Assembly (NCBI RefSeq): GCF_014851565.1
Contig: NZ_JACVAA010000002.1
Location: 1 to 64,000 of the forward strand
Source: Pseudomonas sp. PDM15
Lineage (GTDB): Bacteria; Pseudomonadota; Gammaproteobacteria; Pseudomonadales; Pseudomonadaceae
Length of the DNA stretch: 64,000 nt
Reading direction: 5' to 3'
Under the pieces are notes generated by a model. The model was not told where the DNA came from, ran no database searches, and saw only the letters and a list, made by a program, of their open reading frames with translations. The translations under genes and the position numbers were made by a program. Within the stretch, counting starts at the first letter, position 1; each line of letters starts with the position of its first letter. Positions 44,230 through 55,311 of the stretch are shown piece by piece.

Positions 44230-44757
44230 CTAAACGTTTGGGTCACGCTTTAACTGCGCCAAAACACTGAACGGGTTGGACCGCGATACCTCGTCCTCGC
44301 TCGACTCGGGCTCGTTGGCACCGGCCGGCTGCTGGCAATCCTCAGGGGCATGGGCTGGAACGATGGGCAGAGCGAGCAACAGCTCATCTTCGACCAGCGT
44401 CAGCAGATCCAATGGATCTTCACCCACTTCCAGCACGTCATAGCCCTTGGGCAGCGACTGGGTATCCGCACCTTCCTTCACCACCGCGTAATGACACTCG
44501 CTGCGGATCGGCAGAGCGACCAGTTCCAGACAACGCTGGCAAACCATCTTGACCTCAACCTCGAGCTCACTGTGAATACTCACAGCTCGACGCTCGCCAC
44601 GTTCGAAGACCAGCTTCGCGCGCACCTTACCGGAATTATCTTCCAGCGAGTCGCACAGTCGCTCGAAACTGGCCAGCGGCACCTCCCCTTCCAGGGTGGC
44701 AGCGCGATCGGCGAGTTTGCGCGGATCAACGTGAGGTGGAATCGGCCCATTCGACAT
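44230..44757 (-). CDS. yceD: YceD family protein (DUF177)
   Basis: A 175-residue protein with the two conserved Cys in MVCQRCLE and the GYDVLEVGEDPLDLLTLVEDELLLALP motif. Members are linked to 23S rRNA or ribosome assembly and always precede rpmF. It is divergent from maf. Confidence 0.9.
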   Translation of the reverse strand: MSNGPIPPHVDPRKLADRAATLEGEVPLASFERLCDSLEDNSGKVRAKLVFERGERRAVSIHSELEVEVKMVCQRCLELVALPIRSECHYAVVKEGADTQSLPKGYDVLEVGEDPLDLLTLVEDELLLALPIVPAHAPEDCQQPAGANEPESSEDEVSRSNPFSVLAQLKRDPNV

Positions 44758-44876
44758 AGGCGCGGTATTCTATGGATGCACCCCACCCCTGTCAAAGGAT
44801 TTTCCGCCCTGTCCGTCGGCCACCACGACCGCTAGAATCGCGCCCGACTGTCGCAATCCCGTTCAGGAGATCGATC

Positions 44877-45455
44877 ATGCTGCCGCTGGTACTTGCCTCT
44901 AGCTCGTCCTATCGCCGCGAGCTGCTGACCCGCCTGCGTCAGCCCTTCACCTGGGCCTCGCCGGCCACAGACGAAACGGCACACCCCGGAGAAAACGCGG
45001 AAGCACTGGTACGCCGACTGTCCGAAGCCAAGGCAAGGGCCCTGAGCGAACTGCATCCCGCACATTTGATCATCGGCTCGGACCAGGTTGCCGTGCTCGA
45101 CCGACAGATCCTCGGCAAACCCCATGACTTCAGCCGCGCCCGCAGCCAGTTGCTGGCAGCCAGCGGCCGCAGCGTGACCTTTCTCACCGGCCTGGCCCTG
45201 CTCGACAGCTCCACCGGCGAATGCCAGGTGGACGCCGTACCCTTCACCGTGCACTTCCGCCATTTGAGCGAGGAACAGATCACCCGCTACCTGGAGGCCG
45301 AGCAGCCCTACGACTGTGCCGGCAGCTTCAAGGCCGAAGGCCTGGGCGTCAGCCTGTTCCGCGCCACCGAGGGCGAAGACGGCACCAGCCTCATCGGCCT
45401 ACCCTTGATTCGCCTGGTACAGATGCTGGACAGGCAAGGCGTCGCCATTCCCTGA
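44877..45455 (+). CDS. maf: Maf family nucleotide pyrophosphatase (YceF subgroup)
   Basis: A 192-residue protein starting MLPLVLASSSSYRRELL with CAGGAG upstream of the ATG. Motifs LASSSSYRR, SDQVAVLD and the YDCAGSFKAEGLG segment indicate the YceF-type, which hydrolyses m7GTP rather than dTTP/UTP. It is convergent with sppA; the next bases contain a small CCGACC/GGTCGG hairpin. Confidence 0.92.
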   Translation: MLPLVLASSSSYRRELLTRLRQPFTWASPATDETAHPGENAEALVRRLSEAKARALSELHPAHLIIGSDQVAVLDRQILGKPHDFSRARSQLLAASGRSVTFLTGLALLDSSTGECQVDAVPFTVHFRHLSEEQITRYLEAEQPYDCAGSFKAEGLGVSLFRATEGEDGTSLIGLPLIRLVQMLDRQGVAIP

Positions 45456-45476
45456 CTCCTATATAAAGGAAGAGGC

Positions 45477-45490
45477 CCGACCAAGGTCGG
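45477..45490. terminator. Short hairpin between maf and sppA
   Basis: CCGACC-AA-GGTCGG between the two convergent genes, without a T-tract on either strand; a weak terminator at best. Confidence 0.3.
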
Positions 45491-45512
45491 ACCTGCTCAC
45501 CTTCAGCAGAAC

Positions 45513-46493
45513 TCAGCGCAGAGTCGGCCCCTGGAAGCCCATCCACAGCGCCAGGCGCTCGGCCACGCTGGTGCCGAGCTTCTTGGTGAAGCGATCGAAG
45601 GGATTCTCTTCGCGAGTGAAGTCGACGATATCCTTGGCGCCGATCACTTCGCGCGCCACATAGCTGCTACTGCCCAACGCATCGACCAGCCCCAACTCCA
45701 GCGCCTGCTCACCAGACCAGATCAGACCGGAGAACAGCTCCGGATGCTGATCGACCTTGAGCCGCTCGCCGCGCCCCTTCTTCACGCTGCCGATGAACTG
45801 CTTATGGGTAGTTTCCAGCACGCTCTGCCAGAAGCGGGTTTCTTCCGCTTTCGGCGGCTGGAACGGGTCAAGGAAGGCCTTGTGCTCGCCCGAGGTGTAG
45901 ACGCGGCGATCGACGCCGACCTTTTCCATTACCCCGACGAAGCCGAAGGTGGCCGCGGTGACACCGATGGAACCCACCAGGCTGGCCTTGTCGGCGTAGA
46001 TCTGATCGGCAGCACTGGCGATGTAATAGGCGCCGGAGGCACCCAGATCGCTGATCACCGCGTAGACCTTAGTGTCCGGGTGCTCGCCACGCAGGCGCTT
46101 GATCTCGTCGTAGATATAGCCGGACTGCACAGGACTGCCGCCCGGACTATTGATGCGCAGGACGATGCCCTTGGTCTTCTTGTCCTCGAAGGCCGCGCGT
46201 AGGCTGCTAACGATATTGTCGGCACTGGCCTCCTCGTCGGCCATGATCATGCCGCGCACCTCGATCAGCGCCGTGTGGTGCTCGGCCGAGGATGCTGTCT
46301 TGTCCAGCTTCAGGCCCGGCGCGAACAGCGCCAGCGCACCGAACAGGTAAACGAATGCCAGCAGCTTGAAGAAGATGCCCCAGCGCCTAGCACGACGCTG
46401 CTCCACCACTCCGGCCTGCAGAGTCTTTTCCAGCAGCTTCCAAGCCTTCTCGTCACCACCAGCGGTGGTCGACGCTTTCCACTCATCCGACAT
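45513..46493 (-). CDS. sppA: Signal peptide peptidase SppA, 36K type
   Basis: A 326-residue inner-membrane serine protease with one membrane segment (residues about 44-62) and the ClpP-like fold. Ser nucleophile in DLGASGAYYIAS, general-base Lys in the following DKASLVGSIGV part, and the NSPGG motif are visible. It clears cleaved signal peptides. It overlaps the HAD gene by eleven bases. Confidence 0.9.
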   Translation of the reverse strand: MSDEWKASTTAGGDEKAWKLLEKTLQAGVVEQRRARRWGIFFKLLAFVYLFGALALFAPGLKLDKTASSAEHHTALIEVRGMIMADEEASADNIVSSLRAAFEDKKTKGIVLRINSPGGSPVQSGYIYDEIKRLRGEHPDTKVYAVISDLGASGAYYIASAADQIYADKASLVGSIGVTAATFGFVGVMEKVGVDRRVYTSGEHKAFLDPFQPPKAEETRFWQSVLETTHKQFIGSVKKGRGERLKVDQHPELFSGLIWSGEQALELGLVDALGSSSYVAREVIGAKDIVDFTREENPFDRFTKKLGTSVAERLALWMGFQGPTLR

Positions 46494-47193
46494 ACTCGCC
46501 TACCTCGACAGTCCTAACGGGTGCGCGCCCTTCCAGCCAGGCACGCAATTCGGGAAACTCATTGATCGCCAGCCGCGGCCCATGGCCGAGCAGGCTCTCC
46601 AGCGGCTGCGCCCCAAAGCCTACGGCAACCGAATCGACACCGGCATTGCGCGCCATCTGCAGGTCGAAGACCGAGTCACCCACCATCAACGCTCTTTCAG
46701 GCGCTACGGCGCAATGGGCCAGGATCTCATGGAGCATGCGCGGATGCGGCTTGCTTGCCGTTTCGTCGGCGCAGCGCGTGACATCGAAATACTCCAGCCA
46801 GCCACGGCCCTCCAGGATACGGTGCAAGCCCCGGCGGCTCTTGCCGGTAGCCACGGCCAGCTGATAGCCCTGCTCGCGGAACGCCTGCAGCGACTCCTCA
46901 ACCCCGGGAAACAGTGCCGAGGGCTCGTTTTCCAGGGCCATGTAATGCTCGCCATAGCCAACACGGAAGCGCTCGACCAGCGCCGCCTCGCCCAGCTCGG
47001 GGTAAAGCGTCTGGATCGCCTCTGGCAGACCCAGACCGATGATGCCCTTGACCGCCTCATCACTGAGTTGCGGCAGTCCACAGGAATCGGCGGCGCGATG
47101 CATGGATTCGACGATACGCCCGATGGAATCGACCAGCGTGCCATCCCAGTCGAAGATCAGCAGCTGATAGCTGGACGACCGGGAGTCAGACAC
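46483..47193 (-). CDS. HAD family hydrolase, phosphoglycolate-phosphatase-like
   Basis: A 236-residue HAD enzyme: motif [11 protein letters not shown] at about residues 14-23, motif [10 protein letters not shown], and motif III KPHPRML with [15 protein letters not shown] choose the GTG at 47193, overlapping the rluC stop by eight bases. In PAO1 the same position (PA2974) holds such a phosphatase after rluC; the substrate is not known for certain. Confidence 0.88.
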   Translation of the reverse strand: MSDSRSSSYQLLIFDWDGTLVDSIGRIVESMHRAADSCGLPQLSDEAVKGIIGLGLPEAIQTLYPELGEAALVERFRVGYGEHYMALENEPSALFPGVEESLQAFREQGYQLAVATGKSRRGLHRILEGRGWLEYFDVTRCADETASKPHPRMLHEILAHCAVAPERALMVGDSVFDLQMARNAGVDSVAVGFGAQPLESLLGHGPRLAINEFPELRAWLEGRAPVRTVEVGEYVG

Positions 47194-48139
47194 CGAGGCG
47201 CTCCAGGGTCGCACCCCACATATCATCGACCGCCGCCTCCAACTCCAGGCGCTGGCCGTCCGGCAGTTCGATCTTCAGCTGATAGGCATGCAGAAACAGC
47301 CGCTTGCCGCCCAGCTCACGCACTTCGCGCGTGAACTCGTCTTCGCCGTACTTGGAGTCGCCGGCAATGCAATGCCCGGCATGCTTGGCATGCACGCGAA
47401 TCTGATGGGTACGCCCGGTGATCGGACTAGCTTCGACCAGAGTGGCGAACTCGCCGAAACGACGCAGCACGCGAAATTCGGTGAGCGCCTCCTTACCTTC
47501 GGGGTTAACCTCGACCATACGCTCGCCCGAGCGCAAATTGTTCTTCAGCAGAGGCGCACTGACCTTTTTCTTCGAGGTCGGCCAGCTACCGCGCACCAGA
47601 GCCATATAGCGCTTGTCCACGCCATCGCCGCGCAGGGCCTCGTGCAGGTGGCGCAGCATGCTGCGCTTCTTGGCAATCATCAGCAGGCCGGAAGTGTCAC
47701 GATCCAGGCGATGGACCAGCTCGATATCCTTGGCGTCCGGGCGCAGCTGGCGGAACGCCTCGATCACCCCATAGTTCAGGCCGCTGCCGCCATGCACGGC
47801 GATGCCGGCCGGCTTGTTCAGCACGATCAGCGCCTTGTCCTCGTAGACGATGGCCGCCTCCAGGCGCTCCAACAGGCTCTGCGCTAACGGCGCCGGCTCG
47901 TCACGCTCGGCCAGACGCAGCGGCGGCACCCGCACGATGTCGCCGGCCTGCAGCTTGTATTCGGGCTTGATCCTACCCTTGTTCACCCGCACCTCACCCT
48001 TGCGCAGGATGCGATAGATGAGGGTTTTCGGCACGCCCTTGAGGCGGGCAAGCAAAAAATTATCGATACGCTGGCCGGCATGCTCCGGCGCAACCTCAAG
48101 CAGCTGGACGCCGGAGGTTGGAGAATTGTCAGTAGTCAT
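47186..48139 (-). CDS. rluC: 23S rRNA pseudouridine synthase RluC
   Basis: A 317-residue enzyme with an N-terminal S4 domain ([28 protein letters not shown]) and the catalytic Asp in [16 protein letters not shown]. It modifies U955, U2504 and U2580 in 23S rRNA. An upstream ATG at 48151 is also in frame; I prefer 48139 ([10 protein letters not shown]). It is divergent from rne, a constant neighbour. Confidence 0.9.
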   Translation of the reverse strand: MTTDNSPTSGVQLLEVAPEHAGQRIDNFLLARLKGVPKTLIYRILRKGEVRVNKGRIKPEYKLQAGDIVRVPPLRLAERDEPAPLAQSLLERLEAAIVYEDKALIVLNKPAGIAVHGGSGLNYGVIEAFRQLRPDAKDIELVHRLDRDTSGLLMIAKKRSMLRHLHEALRGDGVDKRYMALVRGSWPTSKKKVSAPLLKNNLRSGERMVEVNPEGKEALTEFRVLRRFGEFATLVEASPITGRTHQIRVHAKHAGHCIAGDSKYGEDEFTREVRELGGKRLFLHAYQLKIELPDGQRLELEAAVDDMWGATLERLGV

Positions 48140-48168
48140 GCTGGGAATCATAACAATTTTTTATGGAA

Positions 48169-48197
48169 TTGAAGCACTTAATCATTGCTGCTATAGT
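48169..48197 (+). promoter_or_regulatory. Sigma-70 promoter for rne
   Basis: TTGAAG (48169-48174), a 17-bp spacer and TATAGT (48192-48197). Transcription from about 48204 would give a 5' leader of roughly 530 nt before the RNase E start. Confidence 0.65.
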
Positions 48198-48203
48198 CGC
48201 GAA

Positions 48204-48732
48204 CGCCGCCAAAAGCGGCCCGGTCAGCGGATGATCGACAACCTACCATCCCCTGCCGAGCGCAACCCTTTCAGGACGTGAGGCCGTCCGACGGGAATCT
48301 CGCCGCACAGAGCGCGATTTTTTCCGGAAACAAAGCCTTGAGCCACAAGAGCCTTGAGCGCATTGAAGTCGCGACCAGGCTCGACAGACGCGCAGGCCCA
48401 GCCTGCGGTAATGCAAACCCGCTACGGATTCAGCGAGCGGCACCCGATTTCAGCGATACGTGTAGGGTGGAGATGCACAACCGTCGGACAGCGTAGCTAC
48501 AGGCATTACCCAGACGCTTCACATTCGTCCGCACCGACCGGCTGATTCCTCCCCTGACTGAGTGCTTCTGTCACCACAGCAACAGGAGCGTTGTCGCGGC
48601 CCGGCCCCGTTGGCCTGACCGCTGGACACCGGAGTGATTTACGACCACACCGGCGACGCACCCTGACACCGACCGTGAGAGTCGTGTGTGCCAAACGCCG
48701 TTTCCGGCAGCCCCGGAAACCATTGGTACAAC
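48204..48732 (+). promoter_or_regulatory. Long 5' untranslated leader of rne
   Basis: About 530 bp between the promoter and the start codon with no credible gene. Long structured leaders are the known basis of RNase E autoregulation in enterobacteria; here repeated GCCTTGAG/GAGCCTTGAG segments near 48338-48360 and several GC stems are seen. Autoregulation is inference. Confidence 0.5.
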
Positions 48733-51700
48733 ATGAAAAGAATGCTGATCAACGCAACTCAGCCCGAAGAGTTGCGTGTCGCTCTGGTAGATGGCCAGAA
48801 GCTCTACGACCTGGATATCGAATCCGGCGCCCGTGAGCAGAAGAAAGCCAACATCTACAAGGGCCGCATCACCCGCGTCGAGCCCAGCCTCGAGGCGGCC
48901 TTCGTCGATTTCGGCGCCGAGCGCCATGGCTTCCTGCCCCTCAAGGAAATCTCCCGCGAGTACTTCAGCAAGTCGCCCGAAGGCGGCCGCGTCAACATCA
49001 AGGAAGTACTGAAAGAAGGCCAGGAAGTCATCGTCCAGGTCGAGAAGGAAGAGCGTGGCAACAAGGGCGCCGCCCTGACCACCTTCATCAGCCTCGCCGG
49101 CCGCTATCTGGTCCTGATGCCCAACAACCCGCGCGCCGGTGGCATCTCCCGCCGCATCGAAGGCGAAGAGCGCAATGAACTGCGTGAAGCGCTGAACGGC
49201 CTCAACGCCCCGGGTGACATGGGCCTGATCGTACGCACCGCCGGCCTCGGCCGTTCCAGCGACGAACTGCAGCTCGACCTGGACTACCTGATCCAGCTGT
49301 GGACCGCGATCAAGGAAGCCTCCCAGGGCCGCGCCGCGCCATTCCTGATCTACCAGGAATCCAACGTCATCATCCGCGCCATCCGCGACTACCTGCGCCA
49401 GGACATCGGCGAAGTGTTGGTGGACAGCATCGAAGCCCAGGAAGAAGCCCTCGCCTTCATCCAGCAGGTCATGCCGCAGTACGCCAGCAAGATCAAGCTG
49501 TACGAAGACAGCGTGCCGCTGTTCAACCGCTTCCAGATCGAGAGCCAGATCGAGACCGCCTTCCAGCGCGAAGTGAAGCTGCCGTCCGGCGGTTCCATCG
49601 TCATCGACCCGACCGAAGCCCTGGTGTCCATCGACATCAACTCGGCGCGTGCGACCAAAGGCGGCGACATCGAAGAAACCGCCCTGCAGACCAACCTGGA
49701 AGCGGCCGAGGAAATCGCCCGCCAGTTGCGTCTGCGCGACATCGGCGGCCTGATCGTCATCGACTTCATCGACATGACCCCGGCCAAGAACCAGCGCGCC
49801 GTCGAAGACCGCGTGCGCGAGTGCCTCGAAGCCGACCGCGCCCGCGTCCAGGTCGGCCGCATCTCGCGCTTCGGCCTGCTGGAAATGTCCCGCCAGCGCC
49901 TGCGTCCGTCCTTGGGCGAGACCAGCGGCATCGTCTGCCCGCGCTGCAACGGCCAAGGCATCATCCGCGACGTCGAGTCCCTGTCGCTGGCCATCCTGCG
50001 CCTGATCGAGGAAGAGGCCCTGAAGGACCGCACCGCCGAGGTTCGCGCCCAGGTGCCGATCCCGGTTGCCGCCTTCCTGCTCAACGAGAAGCGCAACAGC
50101 ATCACCAAGATCGAGCTGCGCACCCGTGCGCGCATCGTGATCCTGCCGAACGACCATCTGGAAACCCCGCACTTCGAAGTCCAGCGCCTGCGCGACGACA
50201 GCCCGGAAGTGATGAGCGGCCAATCCAGCTACGAGATGGCTGCCGCAGAAGTCGAAGACGCCCAACCGGTCAGCGCCACCCGCACCCTGGTCCGTCAGGA
50301 AGCCGCGCTGAAGACCACCCCACCGCGCCCGGCCGCGCCGACTCCGGCCGCCCCGCTGGCACCGGTCGCCCCAACTCCGCAGCCGAGCCTGTTCAAGGGC
50401 CTGGTCAAGGGTCTGGTCAGCCTGTTCGCCGGTAAGGAAGAAGAGCAGCAGCCGGTCGCCGAAGCCAAGCCCGCCGAGCGCAAGCCGCGTGGTGACGAGC
50501 GCCGCAACGGTCGCCAGCAGAACCGTCGCGACGGTCGTGGCAGCCGCGAGCGCGGTGAGCGTGGCGAACGTGGCGAACGTGGCGAACGCGAAGAGCGCAA
50601 GCCGCGTGAAGAGCGTCAGCCTCGCGAAGCCCGTGAGCCGCGCGAAGAGCGCCAGCCGCGTGAAGCCCGTGAAGAACGACAGCCCCGCGAGGAGCGTCAA
50701 CCACGCGAGGCTCGTGAGCCGCGTGAAGGCCAGGAAAATCGCCGCGAGCGCCAGCCACGTGAAGCCCGCGAGCCGCGCGAAGAGCGCCGTCGCGAGCTGC
50801 GCGAGCCGCTGGACGCCGCAGCCGCCACCGGCGGTGAAGAGCAGCAGGAGCAACGTGCCGAGCGCAAGCCGCGCGAAGAACGCCAGCCGCGTCCGCCGCG
50901 TGAAGAGCGTCAACCGCGCGCCGAGCAGGCCGAAGTAGCCAGCGAAGAAGAAGAAGTGCTGCTGAACGGCGAGCAGGCCGAAGACGATCAGGACGGCGGT
51001 GAAGGCGGCGATCGTCCGCGTCGTCGCTCCCGCGGTCAGCGTCGCCGCAGCAACCGCCGCGAGCGCCTGCGTGATGCCGACGGCAACCCGATCGCCGATG
51101 ACGCCGAGGAGAATGCGGAAGCTGCCGAGGCCGGCACCGAAGGTGCTACCACCACCGCAGCCGAAAGCGCTGCCGTGGCTGTCGCCGCTGCCGTGACCGT
51201 GGCCGCCGGGCAAGCCCTGGCCCAGCCGGAACAGGCTCCGGCAGCCGAGCAAGCGTCAGCCGAGATCGCCACCGCGATCGAAGAGCCCGCCCCTGCCCCG
51301 GCCATCGTTGCCGAGCCGGCAGTGGAAGCCGCTCCGGTGGAACAAGCTCCGATCGCGCCGGTTGTCGAGGCTCCGGCCGTTGCTGCCGAAGCTGCTCCCG
51401 CTCCCGTAGAGGCCGCTCCGGCAGCCGCTGCGCAGAGCACGGGCGGTCGCGCACCGAACGATCCGCGTGAAGTACGCCGCCGTCAGCGCGAGGCTGAGCG
51501 CCTGGCTGCCGAAGCCGCTGCCGCGCCGCAAGTGGAAGTCGCCCCAATCGAGGCCCCTGCCGTGGTCGAGGCTGCTCCGGTAGTCGAAGAGGCTGCTCCG
51601 GTAGTGGAAGCCGCTCCAGCGATGGAAGCGCCGAGCGAAGTCGCCCCGGCCGAAGCGGTAGCCGAAGTGCCGAGCGAAGAGCCGGTGGTTGTTGTCACCG

Positions 51701-51756
51701 ACGCCGAGCCTGCCGAACCGGCGGACAAGGAAGAAGAGGTAAAACCGCAGATCTAA
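48733..51756 (+). CDS. rne: Ribonuclease E
   Basis: A 1007-residue endoribonuclease that begins [14 protein letters not shown]. The N-terminal half has an S1 domain, the catalytic [19 protein letters not shown] region with the magnesium aspartates and the Zn-link Cys pair in CPRCNGQG. The C-terminal half is low-complexity: first Arg/Glu/Pro repeats ([11 protein letters not shown] type, about residues 600-740), then Ala/Pro/Glu-rich sequence with a [22 protein letters not shown]-binding segment between. It should scaffold an RNA degradosome. Length and layout fit Pseudomonas RNase E. Confidence 0.95.
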   Translation: MKRMLINATQPEELRVALVDGQKLYDLDIESGAREQKKANIYKGRITRVEPSLEAAFVDFGAERHGFLPLKEISREYFSKSPEGGRVNIKEVLKEGQEVIVQVEKEERGNKGAALTTFISLAGRYLVLMPNNPRAGGISRRIEGEERNELREALNGLNAPGDMGLIVRTAGLGRSSDELQLDLDYLIQLWTAIKEASQGRAAPFLIYQESNVIIRAIRDYLRQDIGEVLVDSIEAQEEALAFIQQVMPQYASKIKLYEDSVPLFNRFQIESQIETAFQREVKLPSGGSIVIDPTEALVSIDINSARATKGGDIEETALQTNLEAAEEIARQLRLRDIGGLIVIDFIDMTPAKNQRAVEDRVRECLEADRARVQVGRISRFGLLEMSRQRLRPSLGETSGIVCPRCNGQGIIRDVESLSLAILRLIEEEALKDRTAEVRAQVPIPVAAFLLNEKRNSITKIELRTRARIVILPNDHLETPHFEVQRLRDDSPEVMSGQSSYEMAAAEVEDAQPVSATRTLVRQEAALKTTPPRPAAPTPAAPLAPVAPTPQPSLFKGLVKGLVSLFAGKEEEQQPVAEAKPAERKPRGDERRNGRQQNRRDGRGSRERGERGERGERGEREERKPREERQPREAREPREERQPREAREERQPREERQPREAREPREGQENRRERQPREAREPREERRRELREPLDAAAATGGEEQQEQRAERKPREERQPRPPREERQPRAEQAEVASEEEEVLLNGEQAEDDQDGGEGGDRPRRRSRGQRRRSNRRERLRDADGNPIADDAEENAEAAEAGTEGATTTAAESAAVAVAAAVTVAAGQALAQPEQAPAAEQASAEIATAIEEPAPAPAIVAEPAVEAAPVEQAPIAPVVEAPAVAAEAAPAPVEAAPAAAAQSTGGRAPNDPREVRRRQREAERLAAEAAAAPQVEVAPIEAPAVVEAAPVVEEAAPVVEAAPAMEAPSEVAPAEAVAEVPSEEPVVVVTDAEPAEPADKEEEVKPQI

Positions 51757-51801
51757 GATCTGCGGTCCACGAAAAAGGGGATGCTTCGGCATCCCCTTTT
51801 T
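51745..51801. terminator. Double hairpin, bidirectional terminator between rne and murB
   Basis: CCGCAGATC-TAA-GATCTGCGG (51745-51765) carries the rne stop codon in its loop, and AAAAAGGGGATGC-TTCG-GCATCCCCTTTTT (51772-51801) follows. The second has T-runs on both strands and can end both convergent transcripts. Confidence 0.9.
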
Positions 51802-51842
51802 CGTTTCGGCCGGCTATCAACCGCCAGCTGCCAGCACTGCGC

Positions 51843-52862
51843 TCAGAGCACGTTGGGTTCTATCTCCAGCGCCACACCGAAGCGCTGCAGGATATCCCGC
51901 TGAATACGCTTGGCCAGTTCCAGCAACTGGGCGCCGCTCGCAGCACCATAGTTGACCAGCACCAGCGCTTGCAGACGATGCACGCCGGCATCGCCTTCGC
52001 GAAAGCCCTTCCACCCCGCCCGCTCGATCAGCCAGCCAGCCGCCAACTTGGCCAGCCCCTCTCTCGCCGGATAACTGACCAGGTCGGCATGCTCGGCGCG
52101 AATGCGCTCGGCCAGCGCAACCGGCACCAGCGGATTCTTGAAGAAGCTGCCGGCATTGCCCAGCTGCGCAGGGTCCGGCAGCTTCTCGCTGCGGATGGCA
52201 CAGATGGCGCGACTGACATCGCTGGGCGTCGGCGCCTCGATGCCTTCGGCCTGCAGGCGCTGGCGCACCGGGCCGTAGTCCAAGTGCAACCGTGCCTGGC
52301 GACTCAGGGCGAAACGCACGCGCAGGATCAGCCAGCGCCCCGGCTGCTGCTTGAACAGGCTGTCACGGTAGGCAAAGGAGCACTCCTCCAGCGCGAACTC
52401 ACGCAGCTCGCCACTGTGGCGGTCCAGCGCCGTCAGCCCGGCGAACACATCCTTGATCTCCACGCCGTAGGCGCCGATGTTCTGCATCGGTGCAGCGCCG
52501 ACGGTGCCGGGGATCAGGCTGAGATTCTCCAGCCCAGCCAGGCCCTGCTCCAGGCTCCATAGCACGAAGGGATGCCAGGGCTCGCCGGCCTCAGCCTCGA
52601 CCAGCACTCGCACGCCATCGTCTTCAACAATGCGCAGGCCGCGACTGGCCATACGCAGCACCAGGGCATCGATATCGCCGGTCAGCAGCAGGTTGCTGCC
52701 ACCACCAACCGGCAGCAGCGGCAGGCCACGCTGCTCGGCCAGGGCCAAGGCCTCGCGCACTTCGGCGTCGCTGTGCGCCTCGGCGAACAGCCGGCCCCGC
52801 ACATCGACACCGAAGGTATTGAAGGGCTTGAGGGAAACCGCCTCTTGCAAGCGCAGGCTCAC
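51843..52862 (-). CDS. murB: UDP-N-acetylenolpyruvoylglucosamine reductase
   Basis: A 339-residue type I MurB. FAD-binding GGGSNLLLTGD and the LSLIPGTVGAAPMQNIGAYG segment, the catalytic Ser in NAGSFFKNP and a Glu near the C-terminus are present. It makes UDP-MurNAc. It overlaps ptpA by four bases. Confidence 0.94.
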   Translation of the reverse strand: MSLRLQEAVSLKPFNTFGVDVRGRLFAEAHSDAEVREALALAEQRGLPLLPVGGGSNLLLTGDIDALVLRMASRGLRIVEDDGVRVLVEAEAGEPWHPFVLWSLEQGLAGLENLSLIPGTVGAAPMQNIGAYGVEIKDVFAGLTALDRHSGELREFALEECSFAYRDSLFKQQPGRWLILRVRFALSRQARLHLDYGPVRQRLQAEGIEAPTPSDVSRAICAIRSEKLPDPAQLGNAGSFFKNPLVPVALAERIRAEHADLVSYPAREGLAKLAAGWLIERAGWKGFREGDAGVHRLQALVLVNYGAASGAQLLELAKRIQRDILQRFGVALEIEPNVL

Positions 52863-53323
52863 AGGCGCCCCCTGATCTCGGCGAGCAGCGCATCGCTGGC
52901 CTGCTCGATCAGGTCGAGGACCTGCTCGAAGCCGTCGGCGCCGCCGTAATAGGGATCGGGCACCTCGTCCAGCGCCAGCTGATAGCGGCGCAGCAGCAGG
53001 TCCAGCTCGGCGCCGCCAGCGCTAGGCCGCAAGGCCTGCAGGCGAGCCAGGTTGTCGTGATCCATGGCCAGGATCAGGTCGAAACGCTGGAAGTCCTCGC
53101 GCTGCACCTGGCGCGCACGCAGGCTCGACAGGTCGTAACCGCGGCCCAAGGCCGCCTGGCTGGAGCGGCCATCCGGGGCCTTGCCCACGTGCCAGTCGCC
53201 GGTGCCGGCGGAGTCCACCGTCACCCGCTCATGCAGGCCGGCCTGCAGCAGGCGATGGCGGAACACGCCCTCGGCCGTCGGCGAGCGGCAGATATTGCCC
53301 ATGCAGACGAACAGAACGCGCAT
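52859..53323 (-). CDS. Low-molecular-weight protein-tyrosine phosphatase
   Basis: A 154-residue phosphatase starting [19 protein letters not shown], where the P-loop is CMGNICRS with Cys7 as nucleophile; the general-acid Asp is in VPDPYYGG. The start overlaps the kdsB stop (ATGA). It sits at the PA2978 position. Role in Pseudomonas uncertain. Confidence 0.92.
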   Translation of the reverse strand: MRVLFVCMGNICRSPTAEGVFRHRLLQAGLHERVTVDSAGTGDWHVGKAPDGRSSQAALGRGYDLSSLRARQVQREDFQRFDLILAMDHDNLARLQALRPSAGGAELDLLLRRYQLALDEVPDPYYGGADGFEQVLDLIEQASDALLAEIRGRL

Positions 53324-54084
53324 CAGGCACCCAGCAGGCGACGAACCCGCTCCAGGTCTTCCGGGGTATCGACGCCGGCGGCCGGCGCTTCCAGGGCATC
53401 GGCCACGTGGATGCGCACGCCATGCCAGAGCGCGCGCAGCTGCTCCAGGCACTCGGTGTCTTCCAGCCAGCACGGGCCCCAGGACACGAAGTCATGCAGG
53501 AAACCGGCGCGGTAGGCGTAGATGCCGATATGGCGGCGATAGGGCACGCCCTCCGGCAGCACGTCGCGGCTCTTGGCGAAGGCATCGCGGGCCCAGGCCA
53601 GCGGCGCGCGACTGAAGGTCAGGGCCAGACCGGTCTTGTCCGTCACCACCTTGACCACATTGGGATTGAACAGCGCGGTGACGTCCTCGATCGGCTCGGC
53701 CAGGGTGGCGATGCCGGCCTGAGGATTGGCGGCCAGGTTGGCGGCCACCTGGTCGATGATGCTCGGCGGAATCAGCGGCTCGTCGCCCTGCACGTTGACC
53801 ACGATGGCGTCGTTGGCCAGGCCCAGCTGAGCGGCCACTTCGGCCAGGCGGTCGGTGCCGGAGTTGTGGTCGACGCGGGTCATCAGCACTTCGGCGCCGA
53901 ACCCCTGGCAGGCCTCGAGAATGCGCGCATCGTCGGTAGCCACCACCACACGGGTGGCACTGCTCTTCTTGGCCTGCTCCCAGACGTGCTGGACCATGGG
54001 CTTGCCGGCGATGTCCTGCAGCGGCTTGCCGGGCAGACGGCTGGAGGCATAGCGGGCGGGGATTACAACGGTGAAGGCAGTCAT
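53323..54084 (-). CDS. kdsB: 3-deoxy-manno-octulosonate cytidylyltransferase
   Basis: A 253-residue nucleotidyltransferase activating Kdo with CTP for LPS core synthesis. N-terminal [16 protein letters not shown], the ATDD metal motif and QGDEPLIPP are typical. It follows the Trm112-like gene directly and overlaps ptpA. Confidence 0.95.
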   Translation of the reverse strand: MTAFTVVIPARYASSRLPGKPLQDIAGKPMVQHVWEQAKKSSATRVVVATDDARILEACQGFGAEVLMTRVDHNSGTDRLAEVAAQLGLANDAIVVNVQGDEPLIPPSIIDQVAANLAANPQAGIATLAEPIEDVTALFNPNVVKVVTDKTGLALTFSRAPLAWARDAFAKSRDVLPEGVPYRRHIGIYAYRAGFLHDFVSWGPCWLEDTECLEQLRALWHGVRIHVADALEAPAAGVDTPEDLERVRRLLGA

Positions 54085-54270
54085 CTACTTGTCCAGGCGC
54101 TCGTCTGTGGTCAGGGTGCGCGCTTCACTCTCCAGCATCACCGGGATGCCGTCGCGAATCGGATAGGCCAGGCCGGCGCCCTTGCTGATCAGCTCGGTCT
54201 TGTCTTCGGAGAGCTGCAGCGGGCCCTTGCATACCGGACAGGCCAGGATGTCGAGCAGTTTGGTATCCAT
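54085..54270 (-). CDS. Trm112-like small protein (YcaR)
   Basis: A 61-residue protein starting [18 protein letters not shown] with a CPVC motif, and [17 protein letters not shown] at the end. Such proteins sit between lpxK and kdsB in many gamma-proteobacteria; a role as activator or scaffold is suspected from Trm112 similarity. Confidence 0.88.
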   Translation of the reverse strand: MDTKLLDILACPVCKGPLQLSEDKTELISKGAGLAYPIRDGIPVMLESEARTLTTDERLDK

Positions 54271-54306
54271 CAGGGAATCCTCGGAGAGGTGGGAAAACGC
54301 GAAAAC

Positions 54307-55311
54307 TCAGGGCCGGGCGGACGGCAGGCGATCCAGGCGCGCATCGAACCAGGCGACGAAAGCCGCCGACGGCGCCGCATCCACCGCCAAGTACCACCAG
54401 TCGGCAGCGGCGAAGGCCCGGCATTTCACCGCATCCTTCTCGGTCATCAGCAGCGGCAGCGGCGGGCTGAATTGCAGGGCCTCGGGGCTGTAGCTGGCGT
54501 GGTCGGCGAAGGGATGCGCGATCGGCCGCCAGTTTAGCGCTTCGAGGGTATTGAAGAAACGCTGCGGATTGCCGATGCCGGCTACCGCATGGACCTGCTG
54601 GCCGGGCGCGAAATGCTCAAGTCCGACCCTCTCGCCGCTGAGCAGGTTGACCAAGGCGGTCGGCCGCAGCTGCAGGGCGTAGCCCTCCTCGGCGTCCGAG
54701 CCGGCGCCATTGCGCAACACGGCATCGACTTCGGCCAGGCGCTCCGCCGGCTCGCGCAGGGGACCGGCCGGCAAGCAGCGGCGATTGCCGAGGCCACGCG
54801 CGGCATCGATCAGCACCAGTTCGATATCGCGGGCCAGGCGGTAATGCTGCAGGCCGTCGTCACTGAGGATCAGATCCAGCTCTTCCTGTTCCAGCAGGGC
54901 CTGCACGGCGCGAGCGCGCTGCGGGTCGATCACCAGCGGCACGCCACTGCGCTGCACGATCAGCAGCGGCTCGTCGCCGGCGTGACTGGCCGGATCGTCG
55001 GCCCGCACTCGCCAGGGCAACTGCGGCGGCGTGGCACCATAGCCACGGCTGACCACGCCGACGCGCAAACCACGGGCGCGGCAATGCTCGATCAGCCAGA
55101 GAATCATGGGGGTCTTGCCGGTACCGCCAACGGTGACGTTGCCGACTACCAGCACCGGCACGGGTGCGCGATAGATGTCGCCCTCGCCGGCCAGGAAGGC
55201 GCGGCGCTTGCCCTGCACCACCCGCCGGTACAACCACTCCAGCGGGCGCAGCAGGATCAGGGCCGGATGGCCGTGGTACCAGGCGGCGGTCAGCCGGTCG
55301 GCCAGGCTCAA
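54307..55311 (-). CDS. lpxK: Tetraacyldisaccharide 4'-kinase
   Basis: A 334-residue membrane-associated lipid A kinase with P-loop [13 protein letters not shown] (about residues 56-68) and the [12 protein letters not shown] motif. It phosphorylates the lipid A disaccharide at position 4'. It overlaps exbD by four bases. Confidence 0.94.
   Translation of the reverse strand: MSLADRLTAAWYHGHPALILLRPLEWLYRRVVQGKRRAFLAGEGDIYRAPVPVLVVGNVTVGGTGKTPMILWLIEHCRARGLRVGVVSRGYGATPPQLPWRVRADDPASHAGDEPLLIVQRSGVPLVIDPQRARAVQALLEQEELDLILSDDGLQHYRLARDIELVLIDAARGLGNRRCLPAGPLREPAERLAEVDAVLRNGAGSDAEEGYALQLRPTALVNLLSGERVGLEHFAPGQQVHAVAGIGNPQRFFNTLEALNWRPIAHPFADHASYSPEALQFSPPLPLLMTEKDAVKCRAFAAADWWYLAVDAAPSAAFVAWFDARLDRLPSARP

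Noticed and set aside
48571..51252. Long minus-strand frame (893 codons) opposite rne, rich in Phe, Leu, Ala and Gly
   Set aside because: It is the antisense shadow of the GC-rich rne gene; its composition mirrors the RNase E codons, and there is no ribosome site or family likeness.
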